A program made the position numbers and the translations under genes. This document shows, piece after piece, positions 37,625 to 48,509 of a DNA stretch of 64,000 nucleotides (positions within the stretch are counted from its first letter, which is position 1; every line of letters begins with the position of its first letter). Source of the DNA: JAEZBP01 sp963832725 (GTDB lineage Bacteria; Myxococcota_A; Polyangia; Polyangiales; Sandaracinaceae); assembly GCA_963832725.1 (NCBI GenBank), contig CAWHVG010000002.1, positions 682,001 through 746,000 of the forward strand, written 5' to 3'. The notes beneath the pieces were generated by a model. It searched no databases and was not told the DNA's origin. It saw only the letters and a program-made list of their open reading frames with translations.

Positions 37625-38824
37625 CGAGCGGCGAGCGAAGAGGCGGAGCGGACGCGGCCGTTCCCCAGCGGCGTCCGGAGACGCTCCTTCAGGAGGAGCC
37701 CGATAAGCAGGTGCCGCCGTGACAGACGCGATGAGGTCACCGGGGCGGCGGTGCCCGCGCCGCCGCGGCCGGAGCGCGCCGGCGGTTCGTGATGGGCTCG
37801 TCGAGCTGAAGGAGAGCAGCCGCCCGAGTGGCTCGTCGATCCTGAGCCGGTCGGCCACCTCCTGCTCGAGCTCGACGAGATGTCGCTCCAGCCTGCTCCG
37901 ACTCGCGGTGATCGTCCGCAGAAGGCTCGGGACGGCCGTTCGCGAGTCTGGACCTCACCGAAGCGCCGCTGAGCGGGCTGGATCTGTCGGGCGCGAACTT
38001 CGAGGGAGGCGATGCTGACCCGCGCGGATCTCTCGCGCTGCTCACTCGCCGGCGCGAAGCTCGACGGCGCGGTCCTCACGGGTGGGAAGCTGTCGAGGCG
38101 TCGACGCGCGCGGCGCGTCGTTCGTGGACGCGGAGCTCGACCGAAGTCGTCGGCGCCGAAGCGCTCGTTTCGATCGAGGCCGTCCTCGACGACAGCTTCG
38201 CTTCGGGCGCCAACATGAGCCGGGCGAGCTTCGAGGGGGCGTCGCTTATCCTCGGCGGATCTCGCCGGCGCTCGCAGCTCGTAGCGGCGCGTCTTTCGCG
38301 ACGCGGACCTCGACCGCGCCGACCTCGGAGCGGCGAAGCTCGACGGGGCCGACTTCACCGGGGCGTCGATGGACGACACGAAGCTGGGGAAGGCGTCGGC
38401 CCGTGAAGTGCAACTTCGAGCGGGTTCGCGCACCGAACCTTCGCGCCGCGGACGGGACGGACCTCTACAAAGCGCGCCTCGTCGCGATGGAGGCGCCCGG
38501 TGCGCAGCTCGCGCAGGCGTGTCTGGAGGAGGCGAACTTGTCCGGCAGCAACTTCGAGGGGGCCGACTTCTCCGAGACGCGCGCCGGCGCCGCCAACTTC
38601 TTCCGCTGCCAGCTCAAGCGGTGCAGCTTCGAGTACGCCGATCTGCGCAAGGCGATGTTGATCCAGGCAAACTTGATGGAGGCGTCGTTCCAGCACGCGG
38701 ACTTGCGGCTCGCCGACGTCGCGAGGCGCGCACCTCTACTCGGCCGGGCTGTGGCGGGCGCAGCTCGACGGCGCGCTCCTCGAAGGGGCGGATCCTGACG
38801 AGGACGCTCCGCGAGAGCGGGTGA
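37621..38824 (+). pseudogene. Pentapeptide-repeat protein A, multiply frameshifted
   Basis: GTG 37621 overlaps the DUF2169 stop (GTGA). After an N-terminal region (PPEWLVDPEPVGHLLLELDE) the A(D/N)LxX pattern starts: GLDLSGANFEG, MLTRADLSRCSLAGAKLDG, GVDARGASFVDAELD, ANMSRASFEGASL, LEEANLSGSNFEGADFSE and MLIQANLMEASFQHADLRLA. These lie in all three frames; about ten one- or two-base indels are needed. The end is GALLEGADLTRTLRESG before TGA 38822-38824, which overlaps the ATG of the next gene. The repeats form a right-handed quadrilateral beta-helix. DUF2169-linked members serve type VI secretion. Confidence 0.7.
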
Positions 38825-40763
38825 TGCCGCGGCGGATCACAGATGTGAGACGCTCGTCCAGACGATGGTGCCAGCGGGCGAACGCTCACGGACGCCGAAG
38901 TGGTCGGCGTCGACCTCTCGAGGCTGGACCTGTCGGGCACGACTGGGTCGACGTGACGTTCGAGCGTGTGCGGATTGCGCAGTGGCTCTTCGTCGACGCC
39001 GCGTTCGAACGGGTGGTCTTCGACTCTGCGAGATCATCGAGACCGCGTTCGTCAACTCGTCGCTGAATCAGACGGTGTTCGTGGCCGATCGATGACAAAG
39101 CGGCTGGGCTGATGACGACGGTGTTTCTCCGGTGCAACGCGGCACGAGATCATGTTTCGTCGGCGTCGACATGACTGAGGTGGCGTTCTTGGACTCTGTT
39201 CTCCAGATCGCGATCCTGGAAGACTGTGCGCCTGGAGCAGTGCAAGATCGTCGGCTCTTCGTTCATCGATAGCGCGTTCCCGGGAACATCGCTCGCGGGA
39301 GGGCTGATCTTCGACTCCAGCCTCGCCGGTGTCGACCTGAGCCGGGCGAGATTGATCGAGACGGCCTTCCTGCGCGCGAGGTTGGACCATTCGCGGCTCG
39401 CCGAGACGCTGATGCCGGGCGCGGCGTTCGTGGAGTGCATCGCTGATCGGGCTCGACTTCACCCATGCACCAGGGCGTATCTTCGGCTTTCACGCAGTGC
39501 GACCTGACCGAGGGCGAGTTTCGCGGGACGCGAGTTGCGCGACGTCGAGCTTCCGAGGTTGCGTGCTCGACGAGACGGACTTTCAGTGGTGCGAACCTCG
39601 TGGATGCCGATCTCGCTGAAGCGACGGGCGAGGGGACGAGCTTTCGCGGTGCGCGCCTCGCCGGCGCGGACTTGTCCAACGCCACCTTCGAGCGCGTGGA
39701 CCTGACGGACGCCATCCTCCGCGGTGCCAAGCTCGAGGGGGTGGCGCTCTCCGAGGCCAAGCTCAACGGGGCGGACCTTCGCAACACGAGCATCGTGGAC
39801 GGCACGCTGCACGATGTGGACCTTCGCGGGGCGCGGATTGGCCCGACGACGCTCGAGGACACGACGCTCAACGGCGCCTACATGGCCGAGCTCAGCTTTC
39901 GCGATCAGCGGATCACGGACTGTGAGATCCGGAACTCGAACCTGGTCAGCGTCGATTTCGCGGGCGCGGATCTCACCGGGACCACGTTCGAGGACTGCTT
40001 CTGTGCGGATCTCGACATGACGGGGGCCGTCGCGAACCTCGCGTCCTTCCACAACGTGGTCCTCCCTCGGGCACGCTTCGTGGGGGTGGAGCTCGATCAC
40101 GCGGACTTCGCCGAGTGCGTGTTCGACGAGACGGATTTCTCCGGCGCGAAACTGATCCAGGCGAGCTTGCCCGGGGTGGATCTCCGGCAGTGCCGCTTCG
40201 ACTCGAACACGGTCTTCGAGCGCGCGGCGTTGGTCGGCTGCGTGGCCGATCAGATGTCGTTCATCGGTAACGACATGAACAAGACCGACTTCTCGCAGGC
40301 CAGCCTCCGCGGCGCCCGTTTTCAGGACTGCAACCTCACGGGGACGCTCTTCATCGAGGCGGACCTCCAGAACGCCAAGATCCTCAAGTGCCGCGCCCAC
40401 ACCGCCGATTTTACCAAGGCGACGCTCGCCGAGACGGATCTGCGAGGGACCGACGCGCGGCTCTCGCTCTTCAACGAGGCCGTGGCGAACAAGGCGCGCT
40501 TCGAGCTGGCGACGCTGATGCACTGCTCGTTCGCCGAGGCGGACTGTCGGCGAGCCGTCTTCGCCCACGCGGACGTGCGCTACGCGGACTTTTCCCACGC
40601 GTTGCTGGACTTCGCGAGCTTCCGCGACGCGAACCTCACCAGCGCCAACGTGCACCGAGCCAGCATGGCCGACACGGACTTCCGCGGCGCCGACCGCTCG
40701 CACCTCCGGCAGACGGACGAGCAGCTCGCGAAGGCCGAGGACTGGCAAGTCCCCTCGGACTGA
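38824..40763 (+). pseudogene. Pentapeptide-repeat protein B, frameshifted in its first half
   Basis: ATG 38824 (MPRRITDVETLVQTMVPAGE after correction) leads into TDAEVVGVDLSRLDLSGTTW, RIAQWLFVDAAFERVVFDS, CKIVGSSFIDSAFPGTSLAG and AGVDLSRARLIETAF. From about 39580 to the stop at 40763 the frame is intact, with some 60 regular repeats such as FRGARLAGADLSNATFERVD and FTKATLAETDLRGTDA. Total corrected length is about 645 residues. Repeats are five residues with Leu/Phe at the centre. It is the last gene of the cassette; indels end abruptly within it. Confidence 0.75.
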
Positions 40764-40930
40764 ACCGAAGCGGCGCCAGCGAAGAGCCGTGCCTCGAGCC
40801 CGACGCCGAGCCACGGGCGGGACGTCCTCGCCCTGGCAGAGCCGCCGGTCGGCGGCGCCGAGGCCACTCGCAGCAAACGCGACGTCAGGGCGCCGGCGAT
40901 CGAGTTGGTCGACCGCCGGCTCTCGCCCGC

Positions 40931-43150
<2,220 letters not shown>

Positions 43151-43162
43151 CGTCATCCTCCC

Positions 43163-44464
43163 TCAGGCCGCGCTCTCCAGGACCATGGCCGCGCCGAGCC
43201 CGCCCGCCGCGCACGCGGTGCAGAGCGCCAGCTCACCGCCCCGACGCCGCAGCTCGCGCAGCGTCTGGGTGATCTGCCGCGCGCCGGTGGCCGCGAAGGG
43301 GTGCCCGATGGCGATGGAGCCGCCGTTGACGTTCAGCTTGTCGAAGTCGATCTCGCCGATCGCCTCGCTCCGGCCGAGCTTCTCCTCCGCCAACTGCTTG
43401 CTCGCGAAGGCCTGGGTGTTGGACAGCACCTGCGCCGCGAAGGCCTCGTGCATGTCGATCAGATCGAGGTCCGAGAGCTTCACGCCGGCGCGGTCGAGCG
43501 CCTTGGGTGTCGCGTAGCCCGGGCCCATCAGCATCTGCCCGCCCGGGTCGAGCGCCGCGAACGCGTAGCTCTTGATGTAGCCGAGCGGCTTCAGGCCGAG
43601 CGCCTTGGCCTTCTCCTCGCTCATCAGGATGAGCGCGCTGGCGCCGTCGGTCAGCGGCGAGCTGTTGCCGGCGGTGATCGTGCCGTGCTTGCGATCGAAC
43701 ACCGGCTTGAGCTTGGCGTAGCTCTCGAGGCTTCCGTCTTTGCGGACCAGGTTGTCCTCGCGGACGGCGCCGTAGTGCGGCGGCACGAAGACCTCCATGA
43801 CCTCCTCGGCCATGCGGCCGTCGTCCCAGGCCTTCGCGGCCCGGACATGGCTCAGGTGCGCCAGCTCGTCCTGCGCGGCCCGCGGGATGCGGTTCTCCTT
43901 GGCCATCTTCTCGGCGCTCTCGCCCATGGTCAGCCCGGTCGTGTACTCCTTGAGCGCCGGCGGGACGGGCAGAAAGTCCTTGGGCGAGAGGCCGCTGAAG
44001 GCCGCCAGCCGGTCCTTGAGCGTGCGCGCCTTGTTGGCGTCGATCAGCGCCGCCGCGAGCTTCTTGCTGACCGCGATCGGGACGTCGGACGCGCTGTCGG
44101 CGCCGCCGGCGAGGCCGCAGTCGATGGTGCCGGTCTCGATGGCCTGCGCGACGCTGACCGCCGACTGGTAGCTGGTGGCGCAGGCGCGCGAGACGCTGAA
44201 GGCCTCGATGTCCTTCGGCATCCCGGTGAGCAGCACGATCTCGCGGGCGATGTTCGGCGCCGCCAGCGAGGGGACCACCTGGCCGTAGACGCACTGCTGG
44301 ATCTCGTGCGGGTCGAGCTCGGTCCGCGCCAGCAGCTCGGCGACGACCGTCTTTCCGAGGTCGAGCGCGCTCATCGTGCGGTACGCCGTGCCCTGCTTCG
44401 CGAAGGGGGTCCGCAGCCCCGCCACGACCGCGACCCTCGTACCCTTGCCGTTGCCTTCAGCCAT
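43163..44464 (-). CDS. fadI: Acetyl-CoA acyltransferase (3-ketoacyl-CoA thiolase)
   Basis: The 433-residue thiolase performs the last beta-oxidation step, cleaving 3-ketoacyl-CoA with CoA. Active-site Cys95 lies in SRACATSYQSAVSVAQAI, and the C-terminal catalytic residues in GGSIAIGHPFAATGAR and CTACAAGGLGAAM. Also present are MGESAEKMAKENRIPR and AGNSSPLTDGASALIL. Length and motifs fit FadI rather than FadA. GGAGG precedes the ATG by five bases. It is first in the fadI-fadJ operon; two dyads lie upstream at 44531-44575. Confidence 0.93.
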   Translation of the reverse strand: MAEGNGKGTRVAVVAGLRTPFAKQGTAYRTMSALDLGKTVVAELLARTELDPHEIQQCVYGQVVPSLAAPNIAREIVLLTGMPKDIEAFSVSRACATSYQSAVSVAQAIETGTIDCGLAGGADSASDVPIAVSKKLAAALIDANKARTLKDRLAAFSGLSPKDFLPVPPALKEYTTGLTMGESAEKMAKENRIPRAAQDELAHLSHVRAAKAWDDGRMAEEVMEVFVPPHYGAVREDNLVRKDGSLESYAKLKPVFDRKHGTITAGNSSPLTDGASALILMSEEKAKALGLKPLGYIKSYAFAALDPGGQMLMGPGYATPKALDRAGVKLSDLDLIDMHEAFAAQVLSNTQAFASKQLAEEKLGRSEAIGEIDFDKLNVNGGSIAIGHPFAATGARQITQTLRELRRRGGELALCTACAAGGLGAAMVLESAA

Positions 44465-44530
44465 GGTTCCTCCGCGCTTGGGCGCTCCCGCGAGCCGGGA
44501 GCATCATGGCCCCCGGACACGCGAAGTTGA

Positions 44531-44575
44531 ACGACGATTCAGTCGTGGCCTAGGACAGTTGACGCACCGTGTCAA
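44531..44575. promoter_or_regulatory. Two inverted repeats between fadI and the moaD-moaE gene
   Basis: acgac-gattca-gtcgt (44531-44546) and ttgac-gcaccgt-gtcaa (44559-44575) are perfect 5-bp inverted repeats in a 177-bp divergent control region. Beta-oxidation operons are often repressed through such TetR/FadR-type sites. The regulator is not visible nearby. Confidence 0.35.
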
Positions 44576-44641
44576 GGCGCGTCATCGGGCCTCACGAGGC
44601 CGGCGATTGACCTGCGCCGCCGCTGGGCAATGCTTCTCCGC

Positions 44642-45358
44642 ATGCGGATTGAGGTGCTCTATTTCGCCGCCGTGCGCGAGCTTCTGGGGACGAGCGAGGA
44701 GGGGCTCGAGCTACCCGAGGAGGTGCGCACCGTCGGTCAGCTGGCGGCGTACCTCGAGCACGAGAGGGAGCCGCTGCGCGGCCGGCTCGGGCAGGTCCGC
44801 TTCGCGGTCAACGAGGCCTTCGCGAACGAAGAGACCGTGCTCTCCGAGGGCGACGTGGTGGCGCTGATCCCGCCGGTCGCGGGCGGCTCGGAGCGGACGC
44901 CGGCGCGCGAGCGGGTGGCCGTCCGAGAGGAGCCACTCTCGGTGGATGCGGTGATGTCGCTGGTCCGCCACGAAGGCGCGGGCGCGCTGGCGGTCTTCGT
45001 CGGCGCGGTTCGCGATCACAGCGCCGGCCGCGAGGTCAGCGCGCTCGAGTACAGCGCCTACGCGTCGATGGCCGTGGCCGAGATGGCGCGCATCATCGAA
45101 GAGATCGAGCAGGAGCTGCCGGTCGTGCGGCTGGCCGCGCACCACCGCGTCGGCGAGCTCGGGGTGGGCGACGACGCGGTGGTCTGCGCGGCCAGCTCAC
45201 CGCACCGCGACGAGGCGTTCCGCGCGGGCAGGCTCTTGATCGACCGCATCAAGGAGCGCGTGCCGGTGTGGAAGCGCGAGAAGGGCCCCGACGGCAGCTA
45301 TTGGGTCGGCTGGGAGGACGCGCGCTGTACGCCCGGCCATCAGCACGATCACGACTGA
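44642..45358 (+). CDS. moaX: Molybdopterin synthase MoaD-MoaE fusion
   Basis: The 238-residue protein joins both synthase subunits. Residues 1-82 are MoaD (ubiquitin-like): IEVLYFAAVRELLG, RFAVNEAFANEETVLSEGDV, ALIPPVAGG. Residues about 95-230 are MoaE: AGALAVFVGAVRDHSAGREV, LEYSAYASMAVAEM, RLAAHHRVGELGVGDDAVVC, SPHRDEAFRAGRLLIDRIKE and VPVWKREKGPDGSYWVGW with catalytic Lys. MoaD must expose a C-terminal Gly-Gly as thiocarboxylate, yet here GG is internal. In Mycobacterium tuberculosis MoaX, a similar fusion is cleaved after GG. moaA lies 8.4 kb downstream. Confidence 0.9.
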   Translation: MRIEVLYFAAVRELLGTSEEGLELPEEVRTVGQLAAYLEHEREPLRGRLGQVRFAVNEAFANEETVLSEGDVVALIPPVAGGSERTPARERVAVREEPLSVDAVMSLVRHEGAGALAVFVGAVRDHSAGREVSALEYSAYASMAVAEMARIIEEIEQELPVVRLAAHHRVGELGVGDDAVVCAASSPHRDEAFRAGRLLIDRIKERVPVWKREKGPDGSYWVGWEDARCTPGHQHDHD

Positions 45359-45487
45359 GCGACCGAGCCGAGTCGCCGCCCTCGCAGGAGCGGCTGTCGA
45401 TGCATCCGGACGGCCGCGTGAAGGCGGGCTTCAAAGCGGCGTGGAAGGACGGCACGCGGATGACCCATGCCCAAAGCTCGGAGAGCG

Positions 45488-45893
45488 CTACGGAGCGAAC
45501 GTGGTCGTGCAGGTTCCGCTGAGGCACATCACCTGCGGGACCCCGCCCCCGTCGCCGTTGACCGTCCCGTCGTCGGCCGTGACGTGCAAGTGCCCTAAGC
45601 AGCCGCAGTCCGCACGCGCAGACGGGTTGCAGGTCTGCTCCACGCTTTGGAAGTGATGGACCTCCGTGGCCGCGATGCCCATGGCGCGGTAGCCGCCGCA
45701 GCAGTTGGTCGAACGCTCGCCGACCGCGCAGTCGCTCGCCGTGGCGCAGCTCCGGTCGAAGGAAGCGACGCAGTCCAGTGCTGCATCCATTCCGCCATCG
45801 TGACCCGGGGACGGGCCCTGAGTATCCGGTGCACGCCGAGACGGTCAAAGCGAAGGGGACGAGCCAGCTCAGCAGATGGGGGGAGTGGGGCAT
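45488..45893 (-). pseudogene. Small Cys-rich lipoprotein, frameshifted
   Basis: ATG 45893 starts MPHSPHLLSWLVPFALTVSA followed by Cys, a clear lipoprotein signal. Near 45805 the frame changes by one base, then DGGMDAALDCVASFDRSC, ASDCAVGERSTNCCGGYRAM, EQTCNPSARADCGCLGHLHV and VMCLSGTCTTTFAP follow. The spacing of the ten or so Cys residues matches a common family of small myxobacterial secreted proteins of unknown function. Corrected length is about 134 residues. Confidence 0.55.
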
Positions 45894-46270
45894 CAATGGG
45901 ACGAGAGGCAACGTTCGAGCCAGCCGAGGGACAAGGCTGAGCCGACGGATCGAGCCCCGTCTGGCACAGTGTGCCACGCCCAGTCTCCGCGCCAGGCTGT
46001 CACAGCCTTGGGCGCACGCGACAATGTTCAGTTCAGGGGATCCGGGCCGAGGCTCACCACGAGGTCCGCTCGCTCGGCTCCGCTGGTGCGCGTCTCGGGC
46101 GACTTCGAGTCGTCGCTCTCTCGCGCTTCTTTCCGCACCGCCAGGACGGGAATCGGCCCCGGGCACTCGGCCAGCCCAGCTCTTGTCAGCGTGTAGCCTC
46201 GCGACGCGGGCGCGAGCGCTTCCGAACCGACTGCAGGCGCAGCTCGGGGCAGGGCGGAGCCATCGGATCG
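45894..46270. other. Gene-free stretch left of the mirrored repeat array
   Basis: No complete gene is seen. On the minus strand about 46030-46210 reads GYTLTRAGLAECPGPIPVLA, then ends at a stop. This could be the tail of a lost gene, but no start or family can be given. Confidence 0.3.
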
Positions 46271-46623
46271 GGTCTCGACCCCCGGCTCGACCGCTCGCGA
46301 GCGCTCGGATCGCGCCTCGACCCCCCACCGGACACCACCGCGACCGGTTGAAAAGGGGGTCGACACCCCTCGGAAAGGCAGTCCGAGCCCTCGAAAACAA
46401 ATTCGAGGCCGCCGAGCGAGCCTCCTCGACCTCCGAGCCGGGGTGTCGACACGCCGCCGGCGAGGTCCGTGAGGTCTCGAGCGGGGGGTCGAGGCCGCTT
46501 CGTCGAGGTCGCAGACCGCCCGAGCCGGGGGTCGAGGCGCACTTTTCGGCTTCGCGGCCGTTCGAGCCGGGGGTCGAGGCGAATTTCGGACGGTCCGGGT
46601 GCGTTCGGGCGGGGGGTGGAGGC
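46271..46623. repeat. Mirrored array of about 43-bp repeats
   Basis: The core cgagccgggggtcgaggc occurs in direct orientation at about 46434, 46478, 46521, 46563 and 46606 (steps 42-44 bases). Its reverse complement occurs at about 46271, 46312 and 46355 (steps 41-43). The halves face away from a perfect hairpin, cctcgaa-aacaaa-ttcgagg, at 46389-46408. Variable bases lie between cores. No gene is supported from 46210 to 46788. It sits between two lipoprotein genes on the minus strand. Confidence 0.7.
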
Positions 46624-46788
46624 AGAGATCGGGGGGGTTGGGAGGTCCTCTCGGCGCTCCGCGACCGCCGGCCGCCGCCTCGAGGGGCCCGGTCGAGGCT
46701 CCGAGACCGCGACGAAGGGGGAGCCACCCCCCCGTCGGAACAATCCACAGCCGGCGCCGGGTCCGCCGCAGCCGGGCACGGTCGATGC

Positions 46789-47455
46789 TCAGCCGCAGAC
46801 GAGCGTGCCGGAGGAGCACCAGGAGGCGTCGAAGCGGCCCGCGGCCACACGGCCACCCGGGAATGTGACGCGGTAGCTTCCCGTCGCGCCGGTGCCCTCT
46901 ACGTAGGTGTCGAAGGTGAGGGTCCAGTCCTGCGTGGTCGCGCAGGGCGGGCTGCCGCCCGGACACTCGCTGACGCTGCCCGGACCGAACCCGGCGTCCG
47001 CGCTGGACGTGATCGTGACCGGCGCCGCGATCGGGAACGTGGTGCCACCAAAGATGTAGAACGCGAGGGAGCGCCGGTTCGGGTCGGCGCTGCACTCCGG
47101 GACGGCGGCGTCCCAGAGCGTCAAGCGCAAGGCGGGGCCGTCGGCCGGTCCGCAGTCGGGTGAGACGTAGGCGCCCGCGTAGTCCATGCCGGCGCCGCCG
47201 TCGGAGGTCGGTCCTTCGTCCGCGATGGACGCGTCGACCGAGCCGGCGTCCTCGAGCGCCCCCGCGTCGTCGACAGGTCCCGCGTCGCTGACCGAGCCCG
47301 CGTCGCTGACCGAGCCCGCGTCGCTGACCGAGCCCGCGTCCTCGGCGACCGGGCCGCCGTCGTCGCTCGTCTGATGAGAGCCCGAGCAGCCGCTCGCCAG
47401 CGCGAGCGGAGATCCCGAACGAGAGCGTGAGGCGAAGCACGTGATCAATAGCCAT
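46789..47455 (-). pseudogene. Lipoprotein with Asp-Ala-Gly-Ser repeat linker, frameshifted in its signal
   Basis: ATG 47455, with AAGGA upstream, starts MAIDHVLRLTLSF. An extra G beside GATC at 47411-47416 breaks the frame; without it the signal continues GSPLALASGC, a good lipobox. A linker of (VSDAGS) units follows, encoded by three 18-bp repeats at about 47288-47341. The globular part has LRLTLWDAAVPECSAD, SLAFYIFGGTTFPIAAPV, PPCATTQDWTLTFDTYVEG and ends FDASWCSSGTLVCG. No family is recognised. The start overlaps the end of the VWA gene by 11 bases. Corrected length is about 221 residues. Confidence 0.6.
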
Positions 47456-48357
47456 AGAGGGTTCCTTGCGGCGCGCCGTCTTGCATGAGGCGCAGGACGT
47501 TCTGGGCGAAGGGAGTCTCCGCTCGCAGCTCGTCGTCGTCCAGCGCTTCGGCGTCGCTTTGCAGTCGGTCGACCGCCTGCTGTGCGCGTGCGACGGCGGC
47601 GGTCTGGTCCGTTCCGTAGGCGTCGGCGGCGTCGTGCAGCCCGGTCACGAGGAGCGCCAGCGAGACGGTGCGGCCGGTTTCGGGCTGCGAGTAGGCCGCT
47701 GTCGCGTCGGGCGCTGTCGGGTCGGGCGCTGTCGCGTCGGGCGCTGTCGCGTCGGGCGCGAGGGCCGACCAGTCGAGCGCGAGCGAGCTGTCCACGGTGG
47801 TCCCGTCGGGGCGCGCGTAGGAGAGCGTGAGGTTCGCCGTGGCGCCTGCCGCGGGCAGGTCGCCGTCCCGTCCGAGCTGGACCAGCAGCGCGCCTCGGCG
47901 GCGGCTGAGGAAGACGGAGGCCACGTCGAGCTTGGCCGTGCCGTCGGTGCCGGCGCCGGGGAAGCCGTAGGCGCCGCTCGAGAGCGTGGCGTCGCCCGGC
48001 GTGAGCGAGACGTGCATGTCGTAGGCGATGGGGCTGAGCAGCAAGGGCCAACTGTCGCTCATGAGCGTGTCGACGTCATCGAGCTGCATGACGCTGAACG
48101 CGTTGCCGCCGCGGAGCTGGCTCATCGCGTCGAAGAGCTCCTGGCCGAGCCCCTCGCCCATGCCGAAGATGGTCAGGCCGACGCCCTGCTGTGCCCCGTC
48201 GTCGACCATGCGCTGGAACTGGCTCGCGTCGGTAGCGCCGACGTTGGGTCGCTCGTCGGTGAAGAGCAAGACGCGCACCTCGTTGCCGCGGCCGAGCTCG
48301 CTCTCTGCCAGCGAGAACGCGCGCGTCGTGTCCGCATGTCCATCTCCTCCCGGCGGC
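47445..48357 (-). pseudogene. 5'-truncated von Willebrand factor A domain protein
   Basis: The frame contains the second half of a VWA domain: LAESELGRGNEVRVLLFTDE, PNVGATDASQFQRMV, GVGLTIFGMGEGLGQEL. Beta-rich and helical C-terminal parts follow (DMHVSLTPGDATLSSGAYGF, GRTVSLALLVTGLHDAADAY), plus a linker of DATAPDATAPDPTAPDATA. The N-terminus with signal peptide and the DxSxS metal site is absent; the bases between 48358 and the divergent GTG 48510 encode nothing similar in any frame. The gene appears cut by a rearrangement. The stop overlaps the next gene's start. Confidence 0.6.
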
Positions 48358-48509
48358 GCGATGACTCGACGACCGTGCCAGGCTCGGGAGCCGCTCTCGG
48401 CCGGCGAACCCGCTCGATCGCTGTGCCTGCGTGTGCCGGGCCTGCCCCGCGTGTCGTGGTGCGACCGATTCGTGGGCAATCGCCCCCGGCCCTGATACCG
48501 TTCGCCCCC

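Noticed and set aside
46271..46623. CRISPR array
   Set aside because: Repeats change orientation in the middle, cores are imperfect, spacers are not unique in character and no cas gene is present.
47288..47341. 18-bp tandem repeats as a separate element
   Set aside because: They are in frame and encode the Asp-Ala-Gly-Ser linker of the lipoprotein at 46789-47455.
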